Positions 1 through 6,974 of a stretch of 9,886 nt of DNA are shown piece by piece. This stretch comes from JBNJEM01 sp051745935 (GTDB taxonomy: Bacteria; Planctomycetota; Planctomycetia; Pirellulales; Pirellulaceae), in assembly GCA_051745935.1 (NCBI GenBank), contig JBNJEM010000272.1, positions 1-9,886 of the forward strand, in the 5' to 3' direction. Numbering within the stretch: position 1 is the stretch's first letter; the number at the start of each line of letters is the position of its first letter. The translations under genes and the position numbers were made by a program. The notes under the pieces are model-generated. The model saw only the letters and a program-made list of their open reading frames with translations, made no database searches and had not been told where the DNA came from.

Positions 1-158
1 CCGGCCAGACACACCACGCCTGCCCGTCGGTAGCGTGGAACGTAACGGACCACGGGACAAGCCCGTGGCATTTGCACCTGGAAAAGCCTTTCCTCAATAC
101 GTGCAACGGACGTGCGAACGTCCGCGGACATTAGTCTTTTGCTCGTGAACGGTTACCA
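1..158 (+). repeat. Partial copy A of a dispersed TIR element
   Basis: This stretch matches 1837-1993 in the same orientation, with about ten differences including one 1-nt indel (counted by eye). It is the right-hand part of the element that is complete at 1738-1993; the left part lies outside the window. It contains the self-complementary arm at 49-71 (CCACGGG-acaag-CCCGTGG core), a hairpin with a cggacgt/acgtccg stem just downstream, and ends at 158 in the terminal motif GTGAACGGTTACCA. I see no coding potential that the two copies share. It lies downstream of the sulfatase-fold gene, which is therefore bracketed by two direct copies. Confidence 0.85.
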
Positions 159-164
159 ATAATC

Positions 165-329
165 TTCCTGTCGTGGAATCTTCCTGTCGTTCCTTACCGT
201 GCGACGTGTAAGCTGATGACGGGCGATATGGGCCCAGTGAAGCTGGCGGAATAGACTGGCGGCACTCAGTTTCTGGAAATTCTGGACGTTTTCGGCGGTC
301 GGTTCGACAGGAAGATTCCGCGACAGGAA
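165..329. repeat. Inverted-repeat element with TTCCTGTCG arms
   Basis: The arm at 165-189 is complementary to 305-329 over 25 nt with one mismatch. Each arm carries the motif TTCCTGTCG twice in tandem (the left duplication is about 16 nt, 161-176 and 177-192), separated by a short spacer. The interior of about 115 nt shows no ORF or strong motif. The element abuts copy A, which ends at 158. It could be a small non-autonomous mobile element or a cruciform-forming repeat. No target duplication is evident. Confidence 0.6.
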
Positions 330-469
330 AAATCGCGTTTTACAGCCCGTAAAAAAACGTGTTGCCGCTCCCAGAAGTTCCTGGATGAGCTGAATCCCTA
401 ATCCGCCGTCCCCGGATAGCCGGGCGCGAAACGCCGTGGCAGGCCAATTCTTCCAGGGCGTGCCCGGAT
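330..469. other. Intergenic stretch downstream of sulfatase-fold gene
   Basis: No gene is supported here. Two small hairpins are visible: an AT-rich one at about 336-361 (cgtttta against taaaaaaacg) and a 5-bp stem cccgg/ccggg with loop atag at 411-424. Neither has the GC stem plus T-run of a convincing terminator for the minus-strand gene ending at 470. Confidence 0.4.
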
Positions 470-1693
470 TCAGAAGAATGTCTGCCAGAGCTTATGGTCA
501 AGCGAGGGGATCTGATCGCGCTGATTGGCGTGCACGGCGGCTTGGAACTGGTTCAGTGTGCGCGTGATGGTTTCAACCACCTGGACACACCGATCCGAGA
601 TTTCGTTGCATTCCCAGCGATCATCTGGTTTCACGAAGAGTTCGACCTCTTGTTCACCGACGCGACGCATGAACCAGCCGGGCACTCGAATGGCGACTTG
701 TTCATCATGCCGAGCGCACGCGATGAGTTGATCCGGCGTGGCGGAGAATTTGATGTCTTCAGGACGTAGTGCGCGGCCCCAGGCGGCTGCTGGTGAAGGC
801 ATGCCAAACCACTTCAGTAACGTGGTATACAGATCTGGTGGTTGTACCATCTGGTGGACTCGCCATGTCGCGCCCGCGAGTTGGGGCCAGCGGAGAATCC
901 AAGGGACTTGCAGCAGTTCCCCGTACAACGGGAGTTCGCCGCGCCCGACATAGCGATGTTCTCCAATTGGATGGCCTCTGGCTGCCGTTGCCAACAGAGC
1001 GGTCGTGTCGCTGAGTGAACTGGAGCCGAGCGCGTCGAGGAGGATGTCAAGGCACGAATCGAACAACGCGACTTGTCCCCCGTAAGCGTGCTGAATTCCC
1101 AACAGGAAATCAGGATCGCAGTCCGCTTTCAAGTGAACTTCGGGTGGGTGTGTGAAGTCGGGCGGCGCCGGATCCCCCGGCTCAACAAACTGGCTCCGCA
1201 GGTAGTAGGGGGCGTCCCAGGGACCCTGCATGGCCTGGGCGTGCACCCAAATCAAAAAGGGCGGGGTGGCCTGTTGCCGTACCACGTCAATGATGGTGGC
1301 GAACAGGCGCGCCAACTGAGTACCCTCTAATGTTCCGGTCATCCTCTCCTCGCCTGGTGGCAAGACGACACGCTCATCAAACGCGGCCGCCGCCGGGTGT
1401 TCCGCCACCAGACGTTCATCCGTAATCAACCACGACTGGACCGGTTTCTCCCCCAATAATTCAGCCAGGGCAGGCGGACTCGGTTGCGAAGGCAGGGAAA
1501 GCGCGTGGCGACCCTGCCAATAGGAATCGTAAATCCGGGCGAGGGAAGGCGTGTCAACCAATGCCGTTTCGAACAAAGTCGCCTCGGCGGCAAGCCGATT
1601 CCAGGCAGGGGTCTCAATCCACGTATTTCCATAGGGTCCCAAATATCCGGCGCCGAGCCGGTCCGTCACCAGTACAATCGCGTTGGGTGCCAT
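470..1693 (-). CDS. Sulfatase-fold protein, probably catalytically inactive
   Basis: This 407-residue protein has the alkaline phosphatase/sulfatase fold. The N-terminus (NAIVLVTDRLGAGYLGPYG, then WIETPAWNRLAAEAT) matches the usual sulfatase opening, and the C-terminus (about 349-370, FVKPDDRWECNEISDRC) matches the family's closing 'elfdl..Dp.E..nla' region. The catalytic residues are missing. The second Asp of the usual TDD is Arg12. The C/S-x-P-S-R formylglycine site before GRH (61-63) reads roughly LARIYDSYWQ. The usual S-D-H-G metal site before GEH (244-246) reads A-A-R-G (237-240). An ordinary sulfatase-family His appears replaced near HAQAMQ (151-156). There is no signal peptide, so it is probably cytoplasmic. 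ATG at 1693 is preferred; TTG at 1696 is directly upstream and in frame, and neither has a strong Shine-Dalgarno site. The frame is intact, so this looks like a conserved pseudoenzyme rather than a decayed gene. Its target is unknown. Confidence 0.85.
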   Translation of the reverse strand: MAPNAIVLVTDRLGAGYLGPYGNTWIETPAWNRLAAEATLFETALVDTPSLARIYDSYWQGRHALSLPSQPSPPALAELLGEKPVQSWLITDERLVAEHPAAAAFDERVVLPPGEERMTGTLEGTQLARLFATIIDVVRQQATPPFLIWVHAQAMQGPWDAPYYLRSQFVEPGDPAPPDFTHPPEVHLKADCDPDFLLGIQHAYGGQVALFDSCLDILLDALGSSSLSDTTALLATAARGHPIGEHRYVGRGELPLYGELLQVPWILRWPQLAGATWRVHQMVQPPDLYTTLLKWFGMPSPAAAWGRALRPEDIKFSATPDQLIACARHDEQVAIRVPGWFMRRVGEQEVELFVKPDDRWECNEISDRCVQVVETITRTLNQFQAAVHANQRDQIPSLDHKLWQTFF

Positions 1694-1737
1694 CAAGGCG
1701 TTTGGTCCTACAGCTTGATCACAATTCGTGTCATTCG

Positions 1738-1993
1738 TGGTAGCCGTTCATGGGTGCCGCTAGACGGCCTGGATACGCAAGGCCCGCATGGATGCCACGG
1801 GCTTGTCCCGTGGTGGTTCACGCTCGCCGCTACAAACCGGCCAGACACACCACTGCTGGCCGTCGGTAGCGTGGAACGTAACGGACCACGGGACAAGCCC
1901 GTGGCATTTGCACCTGGAAAAACCTTTCCTCATATGTGCAACGGACGTGCGAACGTCCGCGGATATCACTCTTTTGCCCGTGAACGGTTACCA
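1738..1993. mobile_element. Complete 256-bp MITE-like element (copy B)
   Basis: The ends are inverted repeats: TGGTAGCCGTTCATGGG at 1738-1754 against CCCGTGAACGGTTACCA at 1977-1993, 17 nt with one mismatch. TTCG occurs immediately outside both ends (1734-1737 and 1994-1997), a possible 4-bp target duplication. Inside, 1792-1814 and 1885-1907 form a perfect 23-nt inverted pair, and each arm folds on itself (CCACGGG/CCCGTGG). A third hairpin lies at 1942-1959 (cggacgt-gcga-acgtccg). There is no transposase gene, so it would need one in trans. It sits 44 bp upstream of the sulfatase-fold gene start and may carry or separate that gene's promoter. Confidence 0.7.
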
Positions 1994-2162
1994 TTCGTGA
2001 TTGGTTCAAAGTACAAGAAACAGTCGCGGCGTTTCCGCCATGTCTCTTCGGCTGCAATCTAGCGACAGACTATGCGGAATTCATCGTCAAAGCGAGAGGG
2101 GGGCCAGAGAAATCCCGAGGGAGGGCCAAAACCAGACCAAAACCAGACGGTCTGATTGTCCG
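1994..2162. other. Intergenic stretch downstream of the GT26 gene
   Basis: No gene is supported. An 11-bp tandem duplication, CCAAAACCAGA, lies at 2126-2136 and 2137-2147. On the minus strand, just past the glycosyltransferase stop, CAGACC and GGTCTG can pair around a loop that contains a T-run, but the structure is weak, so a terminator is only a possibility. Confidence 0.35.
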
Positions 2163-2942
2163 TCATGAGTGGCGCCATTCCTGCCAGAGCAATCGCGGAA
2201 AGATCCACGCGTTGCCCGCGTACCGGCGAGCCAGGCGGCAAGGTTCGGACATCAGGCGGTGGCACCATTCAAGTCCGGCGTTTCGAACCCACGGAGGGGC
2301 TCGTCGTTTTTCCCCGGCCAGGAAATCGATCGTCGCCCCCGCGCACACGGCGACGCTGGCGTCGATCTGGTGCCGGTGGGCGTGTACCCAGAGTTCTTGT
2401 TTGGGGGCTCCCAGCCCCACGACCAACAGATCCGGCTTCGCCCGCTGAATGTGCTCGAGGATCGACTGGTTCAGACGTTCCTGGTTTTCAAACCCAAGTG
2501 GTGGGCTGTGGACCCCGGTCACGTGGACGGCGGACCAGGTTGACTCAATCCGCTCAGCCGCTTGCCGAGCCACACCGGGGGCGGCGCCCAACAGGAACAC
2601 CTTGAGGGGGCCGTGCTGGGCGGCCGCCGCGAACAGTTTCGGGATGAGATCCGATCCCGCCACCCGTTCCGGGATCGGCTTGCCGAGCCATCGCGACGCG
2701 AGTACCAGCGGCAGACCGTCGGCCACGACGAGGGAGGCTTCCCGATAAGCCACGCGAAAGGGCTGATGCTCCCGCAGCCGCACGACGTGATCGACGTTCG
2801 GTGTGACAACGTATTTGCAGTTTCCGGTGGCTTGCGCCATCCAGCCGTAAAGCCGGTGTACGGCTGTTTGCATCGATACGGCGTCGATTTGGATTCCGAA
2901 CAGCTGTACCCTGGCATGTTGGGGTGGCTTATGCAGCATCAT
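2163..2942 (-). CDS. WecG/TagA/CpsF family glycosyltransferase (GT26)
   Basis: This 259-residue protein has the full motif series of the WecG/TagA/CpsF family, which transfers an N-acetylhexosamine-type sugar from a nucleotide donor to an undecaprenyl-linked intermediate at the inner face of the membrane. Visible motifs are TPNVDH (47-52), ADGLPLV (74-80), RVAGSDL (93-99), LLGAAPGVA (117-125), GLGAPKQELW (176-185) and GATIDFLAGEKRRAPPW from 202. The spacing of Thr47 and Asp75 matches the key Thr and Asp I recall from the TagA structure. The basic C-terminal tail (about 229-259, several Arg and Trp) fits the family's membrane-associating appendage. The start is ATGATG at 2942 or 2939; no strong ribosome binding site decides between them. 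It lies 24 bp after the Wzz-like gene on the same strand, so the two very likely form an operon. The sugar transferred cannot be read from sequence. Confidence 0.93.
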   Translation of the reverse strand: MMLHKPPQHARVQLFGIQIDAVSMQTAVHRLYGWMAQATGNCKYVVTPNVDHVVRLREHQPFRVAYREASLVVADGLPLVLASRWLGKPIPERVAGSDLIPKLFAAAAQHGPLKVFLLGAAPGVARQAAERIESTWSAVHVTGVHSPPLGFENQERLNQSILEHIQRAKPDLLVVGLGAPKQELWVHAHRHQIDASVAVCAGATIDFLAGEKRRAPPWVRNAGLEWCHRLMSEPCRLARRYAGNAWIFPRLLWQEWRHS

Positions 2943-2954
2943 GATAACTCATCT

Positions 2955-2980
2955 CATGTCCACGACTCATGTCCACGACT
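2955..2980. repeat. 13-bp perfect tandem duplication at the wzz-like stop codon
   Basis: CATGTCCACGACT occurs at 2955-2967 and again at 2968-2980. It spans the last codons and TGA stop of the Wzz-like gene and part of the 24-bp gap to the GT26 gene. Because the stop lies inside the repeated unit, the duplication adds spacing without changing the encoded protein. Confidence 0.9.
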
Positions 2981-4649
2981 GTGTGCCCGTGTTGCACCGA
3001 ACCAGCGCTTCCTTGAGTGTCATATGCCGGGACGCGGAGGGAGGGCTGTACACGGAGGTTGGTCTTGGAGTGGCTGGAGCGTTGGAGGCGGTGGCTGCGG
3101 CCGCTGGCTGGGCAGCGGGGCTAGGAGCTGGCCGTTCCGCTCCGGGCTCGGCGCTGGCCTCGGCGCTGGGGTCCGCTTCAACCGGCGAGGAGCTTGTTGG
3201 CTGAAGCGAAGCGGTGGGGGACAATGGCGACGAAGCCGCTGGGACCGCTGGCGCGGGGATGGTGAGAACGAGCATTCCCAGCCCAAGGAGGAATCCTCCC
3301 ACCCCGCCGCTCGCCGCGATGACGCTCCGGCCCGGGCCCTCCGGATAGGGTCCTGTTCTTGGAACGTCGACGCGAGTTACCAAGCCCACCACGTTCCGGG
3401 CTGCCAAATCAGCTCGCGCCGCACTGAGGTCCCGGCGGGCCCTCGCCAAGCGGTCTGTTTGCTGTTGGACTTCGGCCAACTGGTTGCTGTAGGTAGCCCG
3501 GATGCCCGCCAGTTTCCGCAGCCGATGCTGCAGGCGTTTCACCTGTTTCTTAAGCCGTTTCATTTGTGATTCGTGGAGTGACTGTTCAGCACGCAGCCCC
3601 CGCACGGCCACTTCCAACTCGCCGTGCAGGTGACCCCGGATTTCGGATTGCGCCACTTGAGCCGCCTTCACTCGCGGATGGCTATCGGACATGGTGCCCA
3701 GCAGTTGGGAGGTGTTCAGCTGGGCCTCGATCAGCCCTTCTTTCAAGCTTCGCAGAGCGGGCTGTGATTCAAGCAGCGTGTTCGGCGTTGCCACGAGTTG
3801 GGCCGGATCTTCCTGGGCGGCTGTCAATAATTCCAGGAGTTGCGTGTTGGCGGAAGAGAGATTCTCGACCTGGCGCAGTTCCTGTCGCACCTCCGCTAAC
3901 GTCGTCTGCAAATCACTGTTGCCGGAAAACGAGTCGCTCAACATTCGCAGTTCGGATAGGTCCGGACCCGCTCTGGTCTCGATCTTCTGTAACTTCGCGG
4001 TTTCCTCGCGCAGGGCGGCCGCCGCGAGTTGAACGGTGTTGGTCAGTTCAGCGATTTCGGCTTGTGTTTGTTGATCGCGCAGTTGCTTGAATCGCGTTTC
4101 CGATTCATCGCGTATGGCTGTTGTCAGCTTGATGGCTCGTTGTCGGTTCGGGGCCCCCACGTTCAGGTAAAACATGGGCGTGGTGCCGAATTCCAAGCCG
4201 TTGGGGGCGACGATTTCGATTCTTTCACGGGCCGCGGCCACGTCTTCACCGGTCGGCCATTCTCGCGGATTTTGGCATGACGCCGGGGGCCCCACTTGCT
4301 CCAATGCTCCCGCCACCACCGCGGGGCTCCGCGCCAGTTCAAGGAATGTTTCTTGCGCATGCTTCTGCCGCTCAGCCTCATTGAACTGTCCGGACCACGG
4401 CGTATTTTCATCATAATTCTCGCGAACAGTCAGCGCCTGACGTGCCACCCATTGCGGCTGATGGACCAAGGCATACGCCGAGGTCAACGCGCCGCAGACC
4501 AGGGTTGGCAGGATCCAGTATAGCGAGTGTTTTCGAAAATGACGCAAGATCTGGCCGACATTGTGATCGGTTTCGTTCGTGTTTGGCATATGTGTTCCCG
4601 CGGATGAATTCGGTGAGCCCATGGCTGAAGTATCCGGTGTTCTTGTCAT
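2967..4649 (-). CDS. Wzz/GumC-like polysaccharide chain-length regulator
   Basis: This 560-residue inner-membrane protein has the architecture of polysaccharide co-polymerases, which set the chain length of Wzy-made polymers. It has a short N-terminal cytoplasmic part, TM1 at about 43-62 (SLYWILPTLVCGALTSAYAL), a long periplasmic region with heptad-like coiled-coil stretches (about 182-225, 250-272, 355-420), and the family-typical SDSHPRV (321-327). The Pro-rich approach VPRTGPYPEGPG (429-440) leads into TM2 at about 442-466. After TM2 comes an unusual tail of about 95 residues, rich in Pro, Ala and Ser (467-545), and no BY-kinase domain. In-frame Met10 and Met21 are alternative starts; none has a clear Shine-Dalgarno site. 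It is the first gene of the minus-strand operon and faces the divergent intergenic region. Confidence 0.88.
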   Translation of the reverse strand: MTRTPDTSAMGSPNSSAGTHMPNTNETDHNVGQILRHFRKHSLYWILPTLVCGALTSAYALVHQPQWVARQALTVRENYDENTPWSGQFNEAERQKHAQETFLELARSPAVVAGALEQVGPPASCQNPREWPTGEDVAAARERIEIVAPNGLEFGTTPMFYLNVGAPNRQRAIKLTTAIRDESETRFKQLRDQQTQAEIAELTNTVQLAAAALREETAKLQKIETRAGPDLSELRMLSDSFSGNSDLQTTLAEVRQELRQVENLSSANTQLLELLTAAQEDPAQLVATPNTLLESQPALRSLKEGLIEAQLNTSQLLGTMSDSHPRVKAAQVAQSEIRGHLHGELEVAVRGLRAEQSLHESQMKRLKKQVKRLQHRLRKLAGIRATYSNQLAEVQQQTDRLARARRDLSAARADLAARNVVGLVTRVDVPRTGPYPEGPGRSVIAASGGVGGFLLGLGMLVLTIPAPAVPAASSPLSPTASLQPTSSSPVEADPSAEASAEPGAERPAPSPAAQPAAAATASNAPATPRPTSVYSPPSASRHMTLKEALVRCNTGTQSWT

Positions 4650-4691
4650 GGTGGGACGGGATTGTCCAGCCTATTGTTGCATAAAGACGGC

Positions 4692-4836
4692 GTAGGACGG
4701 GTCTCCAGGCCCGTCTTTTACAGCGCATAAATGTCTTTTTGCGGTTGTTTGAAGATCTCACATTTCGTGAGATCTGCGGACACCAGATCAAGTACGATTT
4801 CCTACTTGAAAAGACGGGCCTGGAGACCCGTCCTAC
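4692..4836. mobile_element. REPIN-like element with GTAG ends, copy 1
   Basis: A 28-nt arm at 4692-4719 is perfectly complementary to 4809-4836. Each arm is itself a hairpin (GACGGG-tctccagg-CCCGTC), with GTAG at the outer end of the left arm and CTAC at the outer end of the right arm. That is the arrangement of paired REP sequences (REPINs), in which a GTAG-type tetranucleotide lies 5' of each palindrome. The interior has a 9-bp hairpin at 4753-4775 (agatctcac/gtgagatct) and a caagta/tacttg stem at 4789-4808. Similarity to the second copy extends past the right arm to about 4843. No transposase is encoded. It sits 42 bp upstream of the Wzz-like gene start. Confidence 0.75.
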
Positions 4837-5444
4837 ATATACTTTTTGCAACGTTAGGGTCCAGCCTCCTGGTGACGAGGCGAAATGGCACTGTATTTCA
4901 GACGGTTTGATTTTTCCGGGTGGAACGCTGCCCGACGCAATCCGTCCTTCCGTTGGTCGGACTCGCGGCGGAGAAAGCCATCCGCACCCCCGGTATAATT
5001 GGTGTTTTCCGTACAGGCTCGGCGCGGAGCTCGTCCCGGAAAATCATAGCTTATGATGTGGCCACCAGCAGCTGTGAGAAGCGGGGAGCATGTTGTGTGA
5101 CGGGCTCTAAAAGGGCTTTCGCGCATCGAACGTCCGCCCGGGCTTCACTTCCACCACGCGTTCGCGGATACGTGGCGGATCATGGTGGAGTTTGCATTTT
5201 CCCGCACGTGACCGACACTTAAGCGGCTTGTGCGTTGGAAAGACTTCGCGCTCGGCTGATGATTCCGACGAAGGTATCCGTATCGCGACCTTGCAACCGA
5301 GAACTTTGATTGACGGCGCCGGTGGAATCTGGTTTTGACGGTTGTGTCAGCTGCGCTTGCGATGCGGCATGGTCCGCGTTTCCCCACGCTGGAACGGAGG
5401 TGCCGAATGCCTTTGGCACATTCGAATGGGTTGGCAGCATGTAT
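4837..5444. other. Repeat-rich intergenic DNA, no gene found
   Basis: Apart from the single diverged repeat at 4897-4997, no gene is supported here. ORFs in several frames have no family signature, and some run through repeat sequence. Small structures are a palindrome atcata-gct-tatgat at 5043-5057 (an operator-like dyad, function unknown) and a hairpin gtgcc/ggcac at 5400-5419. Promoters for both divergent operons should lie in this region, but I cannot assign -35/-10 boxes with confidence. Confidence 0.5.
4897..4997 (+). repeat. Single diverged copy of the 100-bp repeat
   Basis: This stretch aligns over its whole length with the tandem units at 5445-5744 but carries many substitutions. 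The most conserved part is TTGGTCGGACTCGCGGCGGA. The CGGGTGG hairpin is kept: its right arm has changed to CTGCCCG, which still pairs if G-U pairs are allowed. It stands alone, about 450 bp before the tandem array and in the same orientation. Confidence 0.85.
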
Positions 5445-5744
5445 TTCAGGCGGTGGGATTCGTCCGGGTGGAAAGCCGCCCGACGCAGGCCGTCCTCCCG
5501 TTGGTCGGACTCGCGGCGGAGAAAGTCATCCGCGCCCGGTATAGTTCAGGCGGTGGGATTCGTCCGGGTGGAAAGCCGCCCGACGCAGGCCGTCCTCCCG
5601 TTGGTCGGACTCGCGGCGGAGAAAGTCATCCGCGCCCGGTATAGTTCAGGCGGTCGGATTCGTCCGGGTGGAAAGCCGCCCGACGCAAGCCGTCCTCCCG
5701 TTGGTCGGACTCGCGGCGGCGAAAGTCATCCGCGCCCGGTATAG
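5445..5744 (+). repeat. Three tandem copies of a 100-bp repeat
   Basis: The units are 5445-5544, 5545-5644 and 5645-5744, a period of exactly 100 bp. Units 1 and 2 are identical; unit 3 differs at three positions. Each unit has a strong hairpin (CGGGTGG-AAAG-CCGCCCG, 5465-5482 in unit 1, extended by CGT/ACG past one bulged C) and a second complementary pair (GCCGTCC against GGA...CGGC). The period is not a multiple of three, so any reading frame changes from unit to unit, which argues against coding. The array ends 57 bp before the acyltransferase start and may affect its expression. Confidence 0.95.
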
Positions 5745-5801
5745 CGTGATCGGCGGTGTGAGACGATCGCATTCGGCGCACGGCGAGATTGGAACCGAAA
5801 C

Positions 5802-6974
5802 ATGCAAGTGACGCGACTGCACGATCTGGATTCATGCCGGAAGATCGCATCCGCATGGGATTGCATGGCTCACACTATTCCATTTCGGGGGACTGCATGG
5901 CTGCATAAGTGGTGGGAACATTTTCGTGGGACCACTGAATCGGATGGGGAGCTGTTTGTGTTGCAGGTTACCGACGAGGCCGGTGAAATCGTCGGGATCG
6001 CGCCGTGGTTTCGCGATCGATCCGTTTATCACGGACGGGTCGTGCGTCCCTTGGGGGCAGGCAAAGTCTGCTCGGAGTATTTGGGGATTCTTGCGACCGC
6101 CGAGCATGAACGGGACGTGGCCCGCGCGCTGGCTCAATGGTTGGTCGCGGCGGCTGACGGTCATCATGGGCCCGAAAACTGCTGGGATCTGCTCGATTTG
6201 GTCAGCGTTGATGCCGAGGATTCCGGCATGGCGTACCTGGCGGCGGACCTCGAGACGGCCGGAACCGTCGTGCATCGGCGCGACGCGATGAGTTGTTGGC
6301 GGATCATGCTTCCGGAAAGCTGGGATGAGTACGTGGCGGGGCTCGGCAAGTCACGCCGCAAACAAGTGCGACGAATCGACCGCAAATGGCTGGAGAGCGG
6401 GGCGATGACGTTCCGCACGGCCAGGACGCTCGAGGAGGTCGAGTACGGCCTGAATATCTTGGAAGCATTACACCAGGAACGGCAGGAGAGCGTCGGGCAT
6501 CAAGGTTGTTTTTCCGATCCGGCTTTTTCGGGTTTCTTATGGGACGCGGCCAAATGCATGCTGGAGCAGCGGACGCTGGAATTGCATTGGATCGAGATGG
6601 ACGGAATCCCCTGGGCTGCCGAGTACCAATTCACGGGTGGAAACGTCACCTACGACTACCTGGGAGGCATAAGCCGGGACAAACGGAAATATGGTCCGGG
6701 ACAGATTGTTCAAGTAGCCGTCTTGAAGCGGTCCATCCGACAGCAAAGGTCGGTGTTTGATTTCTTGCGGGGAAATGAGGCATACAAGTTCGGCTGGGCG
6801 GTTCAAGAACGAAAATGTCATGACGTGCGAGTGGTTCCGCAGCGCCGTCTTCCGCGGCTGCGACACCGGCTGTGGCTGGCTGGTGGCAGCATGAAGCATT
6901 GGATTCGGACGGGGATGGACATGACTGGCCTGCACGAGGTTGCCAGGAATTCAGGCCATGAAATCCCACGGTAG
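5802..6974 (+). CDS. CelD/BioF2-type GNAT acyltransferase
   Basis: This 390-residue soluble protein resembles the Acetyltransf_6 (BioF2-like/CelD) branch of the GNAT and FemAB-related fold, often found in exopolysaccharide loci, where it is presumed to acylate a sugar or precursor. Supporting motifs are WLHKWWEHF (33-41), the basic SWDEYVAGLGKSRRKQVRRI stretch (173-192), YDYLGGISRDKRKYGPGQIV (284-303, the Y-D-Y...K-Y-x-P-G signature) and FDFLRGNEAYKFGWA (319-333). There is no signal peptide or membrane segment, so it should act in the cytoplasm on CoA- or tRNA-linked donors. The start at 5802 has only a weak GGA-type site (near 5791). It leads a probable three-gene plus-strand operon and is divergent from the Wzz-like gene. 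The substrate is unknown; a FemAB-like aminoacyl transfer is possible. Confidence 0.87.
   Translation: MQVTRLHDLDSCRKIASAWDCMAHTIPFRGTAWLHKWWEHFRGTTESDGELFVLQVTDEAGEIVGIAPWFRDRSVYHGRVVRPLGAGKVCSEYLGILATAEHERDVARALAQWLVAAADGHHGPENCWDLLDLVSVDAEDSGMAYLAADLETAGTVVHRRDAMSCWRIMLPESWDEYVAGLGKSRRKQVRRIDRKWLESGAMTFRTARTLEEVEYGLNILEALHQERQESVGHQGCFSDPAFSGFLWDAAKCMLEQRTLELHWIEMDGIPWAAEYQFTGGNVTYDYLGGISRDKRKYGPGQIVQVAVLKRSIRQQRSVFDFLRGNEAYKFGWAVQERKCHDVRVVPQRRLPRLRHRLWLAGGSMKHWIRTGMDMTGLHEVARNSGHEIPR

Noticed and set aside
1484..2062. Plus-strand open frame of 192 codons across copy B
   Set aside because: It reads through the antisense of the sulfatase-fold gene and the repeat element, with no domain signature.
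2562..3569. Long plus-strand open frame (335 codons) across the GT26 and Wzz-like genes
   Set aside because: The product is an Arg/Gly-rich sequence with no family motif, opposite to two genes with clear motifs.
4411..4851. Minus-strand small protein running from the GTAG element into the Wzz-like gene
   Set aside because: Its start lies within repeat sequence and the rest is an out-of-frame reading of the Wzz-like gene.
5445..5744. CRISPR-like array or repeated protein
   Set aside because: The units abut with no unique spacers and are far longer than CRISPR repeats. The 100-bp period shifts frame each unit, and long open frames on both strands follow from high GC.
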